From: Cycas panzhihuaensis
Taxonomy: Eukaryota; Cycadophyta
Direction of reading: 5' to 3'
NCBI GenBank assembly: GCA_023213395.1
Contig: CM041465.1
Location: 67,649,741-67,713,740, forward strand
DNA: 64,000 nucleotides
In this document: in pieces, positions 47,847 to 60,520 of the stretch
How the letters are laid out: each line of letters begins with the position of its first letter
Numbering within the stretch: the first letter of the stretch is position 1
Translations under genes and position numbers: made by a program
Notes under the pieces: generated by a model
Told to the model about the DNA's origin: nothing
Database searches by the model: none
Seen by the model: the letters and a program-made list of their open reading frames with translations, nothing else

Positions 47847-47851
47847 AGTGG
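47847..47851. repeat. Probable target duplication of D, right copy
   Basis: AGTGG; see 38681-38685. Confidence 0.6.
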
Positions 47852-48570
47852 TAGTGTATGAATATGTAATTTCGGTATAAAAGAAGATTATTATAGATGG
47901 ACAAATCCTTATATGTATGGACTTTATCAGCGCAGTATAAAAAGTCTAGTTAGGATTGGTTAACCATATCTAAGTCTTGTATCCATATTAGTTACAGGGA
48001 AGAGATGGCATGAATGATGGGGTCCTTAGTGTGATAGGCATTGTCATCAAGCATAGGGGAGGGTAGTTGGGAGAGGGCTTCTAACATAATATTATCCTTT
48101 TCCTTTTTGTATATGATTATAAAGTCAAAAACTTGAAGGTGATCAACCCATTTAGCCTACTCTTCTGAGAGGACTGGTTGGTCTAATAAGTAATGAAGGC
48201 TATGATGATCAGTAAGGATAGTAAATTTAGAACTAAGTAGATATTATCACCGTTTATTAATAGTATAAAGGATGGCCTATATGATAAGTAGATAGTATGA
48301 ACTCATGATCCTTGAGTTTTTAACTTTCAAAAGTGATAGGGTAAAAGTCCTACATTAAGACTACGACTAGTCTGAACCTAGAGGCATCACAATCTAGTTG
48401 GAATGGTTGAGTAAAGTCAGGTGAGGCCAAAATCGAAGTGGTTGTCATGACCTCTTTTAAATGGAGGAAGGCCTCGTTAACCAAGGGATACCATTAAAAG
48501 GAGTTTTTCCTAAGTAGGTGGGTTAAAGGGGTAGTTAAGGTGGCATAATTTTAAACAAATTGATGAAAAA
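47852..48570 (-). pseudogene. Chr1 RNase H end and start of integrase
   Basis: ILTDHHSLHYLLDQPVLSEE, AKWVDHLQVFDFIIIYKKEK and DNIMLEALSQLPSPMLDD (48240-48060) match the end of gypsy RNase H. KDLSIYNNLLLYRNYIFIHY (near 47900-47855) matches the start of integrase (DGLLYYKGRLYIP in relatives). The frame continues at 38685 on the far side of D. Confidence 0.82.
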
Positions 48571-49350
48571 ATCTACCAAGCCCTAGGAAGGCTTATAATT
48601 AAGTAAGGGTTTTAGGGGTTGGCCAACTAGTGATGACTAAAATTTTATTAGGATCTAAACAAACCCTTAAAAATGATATAATATGACCAAGGTATTGTAG
48701 TTTAGATTTTCCAAACTCATATTTGAAGAGTTTGTCATATAACTTAATCTTGGCTAAGATTTAAGGAATTGTTTCTAAATGTGGGATGTGAGCAGGTATG
48801 TTTAAGCTATAGATAAGAATATCATTGAAGAAGACGATGATAAATTTTTATTCATGAGAGCCTAAAAGGTAGCTAGAGAATTACACAGACTAAAAGATTT
48901 TGTTCATGAGAACCTAAAAGGTAGCTAGAGCATTACACAGACTAAAGGACATGACTTAGAACTCAAAGTGGACATGGTAAGATTGAAAAGTCATTTTATG
49001 TTGATCCTTTGATAAGATAGAGATCTAGTAATATCTTGATTATAGATTGAGTTTGGTAAAAATCACTACACCATGGATTTCATCTAACATATGATTGATT
49101 TATAGCATAAGAAACTTATTTTTTTATGGTGATTTTATTTAATATATAATAATCAACTCAAAGTTGAAATTATCCATCCTTTTTACAAACCAAAATAATA
49201 GGTATAGCGTACAAGCTCTTACTAGCCTGAATGATGCCCATGTCTATTAATTCCTTGGTAATTTTTTCAATTTCATTCTTTTAGAAGTATAACTCCCTAT
49301 ATGGTCAAAAACTAATTGATTTGTGTGAATTTTATAACTTAATAATGTGG
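48571..49350 (-). pseudogene. Chr1 reverse transcriptase
   Basis: Broken frames carry EIEKITKELINMGIIQAS-like (near 49280-49220), KKDG-type and YYILNKITIKK-like (near 49170-49120) RT blocks, then decayed finger and palm sequence to about 48600. Small duplications occur: GAGAACCTAAAAGGTAGCTAGAG appears twice near 48860 and 48910 in variant form. The YVDD box was not located. Strongly decayed. Confidence 0.65.
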
Positions 49351-49499
49351 TAGCAGCCTCGATCAGATGAGGGACTAGCAGGTAGTAGAATAAATACTAA
49401 TTGATATCAATCCAACACTTGTTGGATGTTAGGGTAAATGCTTGAGGGGGGCTAGATATGGTTGAGATGAATGATGTACCTTATATTGCCATTGAGTTG

Positions 49500-49920
49500 T
49501 CAGCACATTCAGGTAGGTGAGATTACTTTGTTGGGAGGGGCTTATATTCTATAAAGTTTATGTGAGTAGCCCATGTGATCTTTGAACATAATAAATGGGG
49601 TTGTGGGTGAGTTATTAATGTTATAGGTTCCTAATATCCAGAACCACTATATACCAAGAATTACATCTAACCCACCTATTGATAAGGTATAAAAATCAAA
49701 AACAAGAGTATATGAGCCAATGTAAACTTTAGGGTTTTTAATTGTTCCCATATAATGAAAGGTATGATGACTAGGTAAGGAGTAAATAAAGCATGTCTTA
49801 GGTTCTATGTAAAGATTCAACTATCAGGCAATGGATATATCAATAAAATTTAATGACATGCGACCATCGATCAAAATGATGATTGGGTTTTTTGAAGAAT
49901 TCCTTTGACTTAAAGTGGTT
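49500..49920 (-). pseudogene. Chr1 aspartic protease
   Basis: ILIDGRMSLNFIDISIA (near 49890-49840) stands at the DSGSTHNFID active site, with Asp kept but SG changed. SIGGLDVILGI then stop then WFWILGTYNI (near 49690-49620) is the GGCDVVLGVQWL block. Processing activity is certainly lost. Confidence 0.78.
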
Positions 49921-50844
49921 TAGTACATGAGGTAGAGGTAATGGCCAATAAGGAAACTTCAAGTTTGGGATTAGGGGCTAGCTCATTAATATAGTAGTCT
50001 TGGGATTCATCATCATATTTATGCTTGGTCTTAAGGTCATCTTCTAGAGATAAGTTAGGATCAATTGTAAACACCATCTTCCTAGCTTTATAGATTTTTC
50101 CATGACTGGAAGTCCACTTTGTGAAGCATTACATATATAAATCAACTTCATGAGGGTATTGTGCCTCTACTTGAGTGATGTGAATAAATTTTGAGGATGG
50201 TTCCTTAATGCAGTGCTCGAGAGATGTAGATGCTAGGTCTTCTAGTCATGGGGCCAAGAATTGGTAGTCTATTGGGTGTGTTCTTTGGGGCCAGGTAATA
50301 TCTCATTGATAATCTACTTGTGGGTATCATTGAAACTATGTAGAGTTCCATTTGAATGGAGGAGGCCTTTCTAAGGCAAATTCAACTTCAATTATTTTAG
50401 CTATATTGATTGTATCTTCTAGAATAGGTGGGAATACCATCTTCAAGTACATTTAGATGCATTCTTTGAGTTTAGATACATACGTATTTATCTCTATTTA
50501 TTTATTAAGTTACTCATCAACCTAATTATATAGAGATTAAAACTTATCAGTATATGCTTTAACTAAGGATACTTGTTTCAATTGTGTTAGTTGGGTGAAG
50601 AAAGATTGATTATAGGTATCTTTATATTACTTGAAAAAATAGGTAGAGAAGTGGGCTCAAGACTAATTAGAAGGGTATTCTCACTTCTACCATTGAAACT
50701 AATGGTATGCCTTTCTATCTAAATGGATAGAATCAAATATAAATTGTTTATTAATTAATATTGGGTTGAGTGTAAAATAGAACTCTATTTTACTAATTTA
50801 AGTTCATGCACTATCCTTATTAAGGTACAGATTAAATATGGATA
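49921..50844 (-). pseudogene. Chr1 gag
   Basis: FFTQLTQLKQVSLVKAYTDK and the YVSKLKECIQMYLKMVFP-like, LEDTINIAKIIEVEFALE stretch (50610-50390) match the gag core of chromovirus-type gypsies. The zinc-knuckle region at 50300-49950 is too decayed to point to. The N-terminus is cut at 50844 by the T2 LTR. Confidence 0.72.
50840..50844. repeat. Candidate target duplication of T2, near side
   Basis: GGATA next to the outer end of the T2 3' LTR. The matching copy would lie beyond the right window edge. Confidence 0.35.
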
Positions 50845-53617
50845 TGTTAAACTTAGGAAGGACCACACACGTGAGCCTGAGGTGGCTCGGGATATGAGTG
50901 GTCAAAAGGATGGTTGGCTTCATAGGCTAGACATTGACCTAAAGGCCAAACTAGGGAAGTCTAATCGAGAGAAGCAAAGAATATAAAGCAAACGAACTTG
51001 AAAGGGGGTGCCCTCAAGGTGCCAAACCTAGGAGGATCTTAGGAGTGGCAGTTCAACAAAAGGGGTCATCTTTATATTTGTTTTTTGGTTTAGTGCAAGG
51101 TATAGAAATGTAAAGTAAGAGGGTGATGTATATAGCAATGTTGTATTTTTGTGTGTAAAGATATTACATTTTAAGGTAGGAAGGTAATATAAAACTCTCT
51201 CTCTCTCTCTCGTTTACCTATGTATACAACCTCACTCACCTTATCTTTTCAATGCGAGAAAAAAAGATCAAAAGGAATCACTATATGACATGAAGCTTAT
51301 GCAAAGAATGTAAAGTTGCTAGGTGACAATCCAACAAAATGGGAGAGGTGTATGCATGCAAATGTATAGATTTCCACTATGTGCACTTTATAAAGAAACA
51401 AGCAAGCAAATAAAATGCAAGAGATCTAAACTAATTTTATCTTTTCTTTTTCACCAAATAACATTCAAATGGGGGGAAAGGGGGTAAAGAGAGGAAAGTT
51501 AGAAAAAGAGGCATACCTAGAATACGGTAGCCATAGTGCGACTCTTTCTATGCTTATGATCTTTGTCCTTCTCCAACCACGCGTGGCATAATGGAAAGAG
51601 TGTTCGTGAAGAAGGGGGCTTTCCTACCTTCTCCCAAAATCAATAGAAAAAAGGAAATGTAATGCAGAGGAATGTAAAGACGATTACAACTCTACTTTGT
51701 AACTTTGAAAGCAAAAAGAAAGTAACCATTTAAAGGAGGGGAACGTACCTAGAATAGAATCTTCTTTTATCTCTAAAACACAATAGGAAAAACTTGCAAC
51801 CAAACAAGGTTTTCCCTTTCCCAAGGGGTGCCAAACATATGTAGGATGGATATATAATATGGGGAATGATGGGATGTAACTATCTTAGTTAAAAGAAATA
51901 TGTTCACCACCAATATCACTCTTTGCTCCTTGTATATTATTTAGTATGCAATGTGGAAAAAGAGGGGAAAGAGAGGGAAGGAGGGTGGCTAGCCTCGGAA
52001 TGGCTAACCCTCCAAATCAAAGGTGCTCCACGCTGCCCCCAAGTACCAGGATGAAAGGAGAGATGAATGCAGCAAGCTTCTAGAAGTACAAGCAAAGAAA
52101 CGACAAATAATGTTGCAAATGTTGTCAAAGTTATAAAAGCTACAACATGCAACTTTTATAAGTTCCACAAGGTTTTAACTAAGTGACAAAAGAAAATATG
52201 GAGTGGGGGTTAAAACCCCACCCATATAAGATCTGTTGGGTTAGTTGCAAGTGTAGTAATGGGCTACCTACGATGTTGCCAGCGATGATCTCCCTTCCAA
52301 TGGCTCTTTAGATGTAGGACCCTACCTTTAGCTCCTTTCACTCTCCATAGATGCCTTTACCTTACTGCCTCTTTGAAGAAACCATGAAGGATCCAAGGGA
52401 AGGAGAAGATAGGTAAGAAGAGGAGTGTTTACCTCCCATTTGCAATGGAAGGGAAGAGCAAAAATTGTTGCAAAAGGTATTGACAAATAAAACTCATATT
52501 ACTTAAAGAAAAAAAAGTAAAGGATGCACTTAAAGGTACCTACTGTAGGCGAATATGAGGTAGATCCACTTGTGAAATAGGGTAGAGAAGTAAACCCTAT
52601 AGGGTTTGCAGGTGAAAACCTCAATTGAGCAGCAAGCAAGAAGAAAATTAGAGCAAGAGTGGTAGTTGAAATTTGATGGAGTGTTTGGAGCATGATCTCC
52701 TCTTGGCTAGCCACGTTAGAGGCCTATAACTATGTGTCTGGAGATGCAAGAGGCTAGTAGCTGGTTGAGAAGAAGATATAGCAGATTTGGTCATGTTTAC
52801 AGGGTATTTTTGGAAGAAGTAGTGGAAAAAATAAGTGAGAGAGAGATGAAATGAGGGTGTTTTTAGGTTTTTAAACCCAACCTTAGCTCAATCGAGTGAT
52901 TAGGCTTTGGCCTGGGCTAGCGACAAGTCACTATCACATGGTAATTTTGCAATAAATGCAAAATTAGCCATGGAAAATTTAAAAAATTATTGTTAATAGT
53001 TGCCTCCAGTAAACTTAGTGGTACCATGAAGTTTGTTGCAGTATCGTAATGTTTAACACAGCAGTACTGCAAAGTTTAACATGATGCAGCAGAAATAAAG
53101 GGAAAAGCAAAGGAAGAGGAGCCTGGAAGCTCCAAAAGAGGGGAAAGTCAAGCTAGAGGAGGTATGGTACTCTATCCAAGTAGCAGGAAGGAGTTGTAGG
53201 GCTTAAGGAGGCCACAACGAATAAGTAATAGTGGGGAAAGGTTCCCCAAAAAGATAATAAATAAACACAAGATGACAACTAAGCCTAAGTAGGGTGCCAG
53301 GGATCAGGATACACCGACGGGTGATGTGATTGGGCTATAGGAGATAAACAGTACTTGGGAACATTGTGGAGACATGAAGGAGGGTTGTGGAGTGCCATTG
53401 GATATGTATCCCTAGATTGCCATAGGCTGAAGAGTGCTGAGATGTAATATAATCAAGCAATGAATGCATAGTGGTCATGCAGTGAGTTAATCATCATGCA
53501 ATATAGGTGAAGTGCTTCAATTTACCTTTTCCAGAATTGATAAAGGTAAGGGATAGAAGCATACCTATACTTACCTGAGTCAACTCACTCATGTCCATTC
53601 TTGATAGCTAGGAAACA
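50845..53617 (-). repeat. T2 3' LTR
   Basis: 2773 bp, minus strand TGTTTCCTAGCTATCAAGAA to CTAAGTTTAACA. The start matches solo LTR T3. It contains CT tracts near 51196-51211. Open frames inside (52714-52499, 52152-51937) have no domain. The Chr1 gag match stops exactly at its outer end. Confidence 0.8.
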
Positions 53618-53632
53618 CTGGCCCCTTAGCAG
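53618..53632 (-). other. T2 polypurine tract
   Basis: CTGCTAAGGGGCCAG on the minus strand, adjoining the LTR start. Confidence 0.65.
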
Positions 53633-53683
53633 CAGATCTTCACCGCCGTACATAACATGATGGTAAATGTCAACAAATGTTAG

Positions 53684-54339
<656 letters not shown>

Positions 54340-54745
54340 AGAGGGAGGTGATGCTCGAGGATGAGATGGATGAGGTTGCCTGCCTCAGCATTGTAGTCTC
54401 AAGGGATATGTCAGATATTAATAGAAGAGAAATGAGACAAAAGGGACCTAGCAGCCGAGGCTAGGGCTCTTAAGCATGGACAATGCACCTAGTAGACCTG
54501 GGTGAGATGAGACACCACAACCTGAGAGTCATAAAGGAGGAGGATGGGTCTGCGGTGGAAGCAAAGCATATCAGTAAGGGCTTCAATAACAGCTATGTAC
54601 TCAGCTTCGTTATTAGTGGATTTGAGAAGGAAGACCCTAAAATGCATGTAATCATATCCAGAGGGGTCATGGAGGATCCACACAGTGGTGGAAGGGCCTA
54701 GGTTGCCACTACTTCCACCATCGGTGAAGATGAGTAATGCTATAA
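54340..54745 (-). pseudogene. T2 second RNase H-like domain (aRH type)
   Basis: LLIFTDGGSSGNLGPSTTVW (near 54730-54670), KSTNNEAEYIAVIEALTDML (near 54620-54560), YDSQVVVSHLTQVY (54530-54489), then LASAARSLLSHFSS and a HIP-DYNAEAGNLIHLIL stretch (near 54460-54350). The series D, E, D and the final N-AEA pattern belong to the archaeal-like RNase H carried by Tat elements, with the last Asp replaced by Gly. It is clearly different from the gypsy RNase H at 59.3-59.8 kb. Two stops follow the core. It lies downstream of integrase. Confidence 0.82.
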
Positions 54746-56768
54746 TAAAGAGATGAAGGTCTAGGTTGTATGGTAGAGGAAGACAAGGGGTGACAAGTAA
54801 AGAAGGGCATAAGAGGTAGCGTCGGGGCTATGAAATACTCAGAAGACTATAAATAGGGACCATGGATGATAGGAGAGTCCTAGAAGGAGGTTACCCAGGG
54901 ATGAGGAGATTGACTTGATGAAGAGGAAGGAAATGATAGAAAAAAATGCCCCTTTAGGGTCCTAAAGGTCACTAAAAGGGCCTCAACAAGGTCTAAGATG
55001 AGGGAGGTGCTTCCTTTGAGAGCCCCAAAAACTTAAATGGGCAGAAAAAATGGTCTACAGGTGACGAAACGATCCAAAAGAGTATAAACATGGGCATGTT
55101 TTAGAATGGTACAAAAATCAAGACAGAAGCGATCTACAAAAGATTGAAAGGTTCACCATAAATGTACCAAAGAGGCAGAAAATAGAGGCCACGGAAGTGA
55201 AATAGGGTACAGACCCATAAGGCAAAAGTGATATAGGAAAAGAGGCAGTTGCAGGGGCTGTCATAGTGGAAGGAAAGGAGAAAGTGCTCATCGGGACCCC
55301 CGCCTATATAAGGGAAACTCGGTGAAATTTTCACAGGCTCACGATCGATCTGGAGCCCTTTCCCTTATACAATGGAGTGCTACCTAACTTTAAAGGCATA
55401 CTGAGGGAGATTGGACCATCAAATTAGGGTGTGGAGATAACTGATGAGACTAAGATGATGAGATGGTGGTAGCCAGGCTGGATCCAGTGAGTGGATCATC
55501 CCCTACCTATTGCATTTCGTCGATTTAATTTAATGTACTTTTTACATTTTTTGAGGTGTTTTTTGGCCCCTTAAGGGTAAATTGGGACCCTCTGGAGCCT
55601 GATTTGGGCCCAAAGAAGGGGAGGACCAAGGCATTAGATAGCCTTGGTCCCAGTGGACCTGACTGTGGTCCACTTAGATAAAAAAAAATTGGTTTTTTAG
55701 ACATTCCCCCGCTTTTATAGGGGTTATGGAGGGCCTTGCAATGAAATTCATGGTGCCGCATAGTTTACCGTAGGGCCACTAAGAAAATATTGAAATCTCA
55801 ATGGAGGCCCATATCAAACTCCACGGTATCGTAAAGTTTGACATGGACCAGAAGGAGATAAGTAAAAAAAAGAGGAAAAATGGCCCAGAAAGGTTCCAAA
55901 CTTAGCCCAGAGAGGGGGAGAGGCAAACTAAGGGTAGGCAGGCCAAGTGTGGAATATTCTGACTGGTTATTGGGTGCTTTTATAGGTGGTTATCATGATA
56001 GAGAACCATAAAAACATAGGGATTACGATGATAAGCTTTATCAAGATGATGACGTAGGGAGATAGACAGACCCTAGAGTGATATAGGCTGCTAAATATTA
56101 TTAGGACGTTATAGTACACATCAGATCAACATCTCTTAGTGGACATTGTCATCCATTGGGATCACAGGTGGTATGTTTTCCACCTCCCCTAGGTGGGGGA
56201 TATCACGATCATACTAGGAGACATCAGGAGGATCATGGGTCTACCAGTAGGGGGAGTGCCAGGGATATTGCCTAGCAATGACGCTGTACACAGAGAGGTG
56301 ACCATATTTTTTACTAGATAGGATAGGTGGTACCAACGAGGGGTATCAGTCCATACTATGGTGATGTTGAGGATTCCTCGAGTGAGGATGCTAATCACAT
56401 TGGGTATTCTGTTCTAGGTTTTCTAGAAATAGAACTATAGGGATATACTTAGCGGGTGGATGGAGACAGTTAGGAGGTGTGAGGCTGGGGAGAGACTAGA
56501 TTGAGCCACCCTAATAGTGGCAAACATGTTCACCCAATTAGATGCCATCAAGGTGATAGAGAGAGGAGGATTCTCTTATTGCACAGTACTGCAGTGCTAG
56601 TTTTTCAATCATTTCAAGGCAGTAGCAGCACCAAGAGAACCACACCCCATGTTAGTATAAGCTCCTATGGTGCACACGTGGCAAATTTTGGTTCAAGGGG
56701 ATTGAGGATCAGGCATATGTTAGATGATTAATAGATGTGACATTGCTAGACCACCTCACTTTAGCAGA
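54746..56768 (-). other. T2 region between Pro/Ser frame and second RNase H
   Basis: Broken frames with no domain I can name. Pieces 56398-56189, 55761-55525 and 55334-55134 are open but show no resemblance. The block with CGGTATCGTAAAGTTTGAC near 55820-55845 recalls the LTR phrase around 53045-53075, so a piece of LTR-like sequence may be embedded. Confidence 0.4.
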
Positions 56769-57248
56769 CTACACAGTAGACCCATACAAAGGAGTGAGGT
56801 GGGATAGTGATGATGGGGTAGGAGGAGTGGGAGGTAGTACTAGAGATGGAGGTGATGATGATGGAGATGACAGAGGCGATGGAGCAGGCCCATAGGGAGC
56901 GACATATGGTGAGGCATATCTATTAGGGACCGTAGGAGGTGAGGAAGGGCCTTCGGGAGCTATAGGAAGAGAGGTAAGTCCCTCAGGAGCTACAAGAGGA
57001 GGTAGGCCACCCCACACACCAGTTTGGAGACTGAGGGTGGTAGGCAGAGCTTAGGCAGTGGCAGCGGTGGTAGCAGTAGCGACAGAGGAGGGAGGAGATG
57101 CCCTGAAAGTCCAGGTAGTAGGTGAGGTGGTACCTGAGGAGGAGGAGGTACTAGCGGCTAAGGGAGGTCCCAAGGAAGAGGTGGTCGTTTGAGTTGAGGA
57201 GCCGACAGTCACAGGAGGTACTATATTATTTTGTATGATATGATTCAT
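56769..57248 (-). pseudogene. T2 Pro/Ser/Thr-rich frame downstream of integrase
   Basis: A single frame of 160 codons with one internal stop: STQTTTSSLGPPLAASTSSS, then GGLPPLVAPEGLTSLPIAPE, GPAPSPLSSPSSSPPSLVLP and PTPPTPSSLSHLTPL. It is Pro, Ser, Thr and Ala rich, without a signal peptide or membrane segment. It could be the disordered N-terminus of an extra ORF that carried the second RNase H, or an old separate gene of the element. Function unknown. Confidence 0.5.
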
Positions 57249-57873
57249 TATGTATATAGATAGGGGTCATTAGCACCCCATTTGATGTATGATGATGGTG
57301 TATGATAATGCATTTGCTATATGTTTTATTTATATGTTTATGTATATGCACACATAGGTGCATGGCTGCACAAGGAGTTATACATCATGATGATTTAGTT
57401 GGTTGTTATATGGCTTTTGTTATTAGATCATATAGGTGATGCTTATACTTCCTTTCATGTAAGGCCATACTCATAGTGGGCACACACGACCACCATGAGC
57501 ATAGGTGATAGGCACGTGTGAGGCTAGGAGATGGAGAGCCATATATGTCCGTCGAAGGAGCATAGCGGATATGCAAAGGAAGCATCGATAGGGGAGAGAG
57601 AATACGGGTACTCAAGCATAAAGCTCAATTTGGAGTATATTTCTAAACTTAAAAGTTGTAGGAACCAATACATCTAATAATGAGGAAATGTTTCCCTTGG
57701 GAAGGAAACACAAGGTGCTACAAGAGAAAATGGAGAGATAGGAAAGCCACCCTGAACTATCATTCCACCGGTAGTTGGGGGGAATGAGGATGCACTTAGG
57801 GGTGGTAGTTTAGGCCCATTTCGGAGCAAGGAAAGGGGAACAATATGGTTGGCCTACTTAGGAGTAAGAATAG
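57249..57873 (-). other. T2 spacer after integrase
   Basis: Between the integrase stop and the Pro/Ser-rich frame. Open frame 57615-57406 has no recognised domain. Confidence 0.4.
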
Positions 57874-59056
57874 TCACATGTAGAATTTCTTAAGGAACTT
57901 ACCATTGATAGCTTTCTCAAATTCAAGGCCCTCCAAGGTTGTGATCCTGTAAGTATTGTGATCGAGGCTTTCAAGAATGATGAAGGGAGAAACCCATTTA
58001 GGTTTAAAATTAGACAAGTGATCATGGAGGTATTTGAGCTTGATGACATAGTCCCTAGGGCACAAAGGATGGGGGTAAAGACATTTGTCATATGTCTTTC
58101 ATGCCCTAGCCTTAAAGGCAAGATTTACTTGGTATGCATCTAAGTGCTTCTCATCTAAGGCTTCGAGGTCTCGGAGATGGGCCTGTCGGAAGGACTCCTC
58201 ATCAACAAGACCCCGAAGGAAAATTCACAAGGAAGGGATCTCAACTTCCAATGGAAGAACCACCTCAGTTTCATGCATAAGGGAGAACAGGGTCATTCTT
58301 GTAGCTATCTAGATAGATGTGTGATACACCCATAGAGCGGAAGGGAGTTGAAGATGCCAATCTTTTTTAGATTGAGAAACAAGATATTTATGAAGGTTTT
58401 ATTAAATGATTCTACTTGGTTGTTGGCCTGAGGGTAATAAGGAGAGGAGATTTTATAAGAGATCTTAAATTTCTCATAAAGCTCATCCATTTCCTTATTA
58501 CAAAAGGGGGTTATGTTATCTGTGATCAAGATGGCAGGGACCCCAAATCGACAAATAATATACTAGTAAATGAAGGTGGATATCGTCTTGCTAGGAATAG
58601 AGGATAGAGGGACTACTTTAGCCTATTTAGTGAAGTATTTCATCATGGTCAAGATGAACTTATGTTGTGACAAAGAAGGTGGGGTTATAGCCCCAATGAA
58701 GTCTAATCCCTATTGCAAGAAGGGCCACGATGAGATGGCAGGGTGAAAATCCTCAAAAGGTAAACGGGTGATGTTGGCATTCTCTTGACACTGATGACAT
58801 CATAGGTCATAAGCATGAGCATCCTTGAAGAGGGACAATCAATAATATCCCATGTAAAGGATCCTTTGGGCTATGGATTGATCCCTAAAATGATGCCCAC
58901 AAATGTTGTTATGGCATCATGCAGTATTTGGTCTACCTCATTGGGGTTGACACAGTGGAGAAGGATCCCATTGAAAGACCTCTTGTACAATACCTCTCCC
59001 ATGAGGAAATATTGCCTCGCAGTAGCCCAGATACGTGACCTAACCTTATCACTCAC
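57874..59056 (-). pseudogene. T2 integrase
   Basis: Begins KVRSRIWATARQYFLMGEVL, KRSFNGILLHCVNPNE (59056-58940), then a decayed HHCC region. The catalytic core has a GLDFIGA-type block (near 58700), ITDNITPFCNKEMDELYEKF (58529-58470) and NNQVESFNKTFINILF (near 58415), so D, D and E all remain. The C-terminal part VIKLKYLHDHLSNFKPKWVS and LEFEKAINGKFLKKFYM ends at a stop near 57874. Some frame changes occur between 58300 and 58100. Confidence 0.85.
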
Positions 59057-59326
59057 ATCAGGATGATACTGTTGATCAACAAGGTATCACACTATGTCCC
59101 CATACCACTCACTATTAGCCAATGGATAAGGGGATGAATCTTGAATGTCTAAAATGGGATCATCGGGCAAGGAATCATCAACCGGAGCATCAGAAGGATT
59201 CGAGATGGGGCTATCAGCTAGTTATTCGGCAACCACCATCCCCTTTTTTGATTTCCTATTGACGATTTAGAGATTAAATTCCTAGAGGAGAATAGCCCAC
59301 TTGCCAGTCCTACCTATCAAGTTGAA

Positions 59327-59767
59327 TCAGGTTAGTAAGTACCTTAAGGGATCAGACGGGATGATCACCCGAGTAGTGTTTCTGAGCAAGTAGTGCCTAA
59401 ACTTCTTGATAGCGTATACTAAAGAGAGGCATTCCTTCTCAGTAGGAGAGTAATTAAGCTCAATAGCAACAAGGGTATGGCTGATAAAATAAATTGCTCT
59501 TTTAGTTCTTGACTCATCCTCTTGGGCTAGCATGGCACCTAAGTATTCGTCAGTAGCTGAGGTGTATAGGATGAAGGATCTATTGAAGAGAGGAGGCACC
59601 AAAGTTGGGGCAGAAGTGAGAGCTCTCTTAAGCTCCTTGAAGGCTTGTTGGGCCTTTAGAGACCAAATGAATGGGGTCCCTTTCTTCAACAGGTTGGTAA
59701 GGGGTTTTGTGTTTATGGCAAAGTTTGCCAAGAAATGCCTAAGAAAACCTAATCTACCTAGAAACAA
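59327..59767 (-). pseudogene. T2 RT connection and RNase H
   Basis: A 146-residue open frame: FLGRLGFLRHFLANFAINTK, KKGTPFIWSLKAQQAFKELK (connection), FILYTSATDEYLGAMLAQED, RAIYFISHTLVAIELNYSPT, EKECLSLVYAIKKFRHYLLR, SDPLRYLLT. The usual YTDAS is YTSAT, losing the first catalytic Asp; the Glu of EKECL and Asp of SDPL remain. Confidence 0.88.
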
Positions 59768-60520
59768 ATTAATTTGTCATTGGGTCTTAAGAGGAGGCAT
59801 GTCAAGGATGGCCTTGACTTTGTCAGGATCAATTCAGATACCTTGTTTTAAAATAAGAAATCCAAGGAGTTTAGTAGATGTCATGACAAACACATATTTA
59901 AGGGGGTTTATGCTTACATGGAAAACACATATTTAAGGGTGTTTAAGCTTACATGGTACTAATGACATCATATGAAAATGGCCCACAAATCGCTAGGATG
60001 ATGGACCCTTACACATGAAAGGCCCATCATGTCATCCATGAAAACCTTAAGGGTTTTATTAATAAGGTCATGAAAGATAAATTGTATCACCCTTTGATAA
60101 GTGATGCATGTGTTCTTAAGCCTAAAGGGCATTGCTTTGTAAGCGAAGGTGCCCCAAGGCATAGTGAAGTTTATTTTGTGATGGTCTTCAGGGGAGATTT
60201 AGATTTAGTTGTAACCTGAGAAGCTGTCGATCAAGGACATGACTTCAAACCTAGTGGTTCGATCAATGATTTGATTGATAAAGGGGAGAGGGAAGTTATC
60301 CTTAGGCATTATTGATGTCATGAAAGTTCATGCATATCCTAATTGTCCCATTCTTTTTGGCAAAGGGAATGATATTTGAGACCCACTTAGGGTAGTCGAT
60401 GGAAGTAATTAACCCCACATCTAGGAGTTTCTTAACTTCCATCTTTATGGCAACTGAAAGTTTTGGGTGGAGAGAACTATTTTTGCCTTACGGGATGAGC
60501 ACCCAATATGGTGGTGAGGT
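59768..60520 (-). pseudogene. T2 reverse transcriptase
   Basis: SVAIKMEVKKLLDVGLITSI, DYPKWVSNIIPFAKKNGTIR and ICMNFHDINNA (near 60460-60300), MPWGTFAYKAMPFRLKNT and FHDLINKTLKVFMDD (60162-60031). The catalytic box FMDD keeps both Asp residues. The middle palm block (60290-60165) and the part after FMDD are broken by stops and frameshifts. A direct repeat of ATGGAAAACACATATTTAAG occurs near 59885 and 59920. Confidence 0.85.

Larger units (their letters stand above)
37070..50844 (-). mobile_element. Chr1: chromovirus-like Ty3/gypsy, host of nested insertions
   Basis: Minus-strand gypsy with gag (50.8-50.0 kb), protease, RT, RNase H, integrase and 3' LTR (37462-37070). Element D interrupts it between RNase H and the integrase HHCC domain. 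Its gag N-terminus is interrupted by T2 at 50845, so the 5' LTR lies outside the window. The integrase tail (GEVVYALDLP, IFYISCL, PLDEE) is of the chromovirus type, but the frame ends at a polypurine tract without a recognisable chromodomain. Heavily decayed. Confidence 0.85.

Noticed and set aside
54746-56768. Envelope-like gene downstream of T2 integrase
   Set aside because: No signal peptide, transmembrane segment or cleavage motif can be followed in one frame; sequence is too broken to support the claim.
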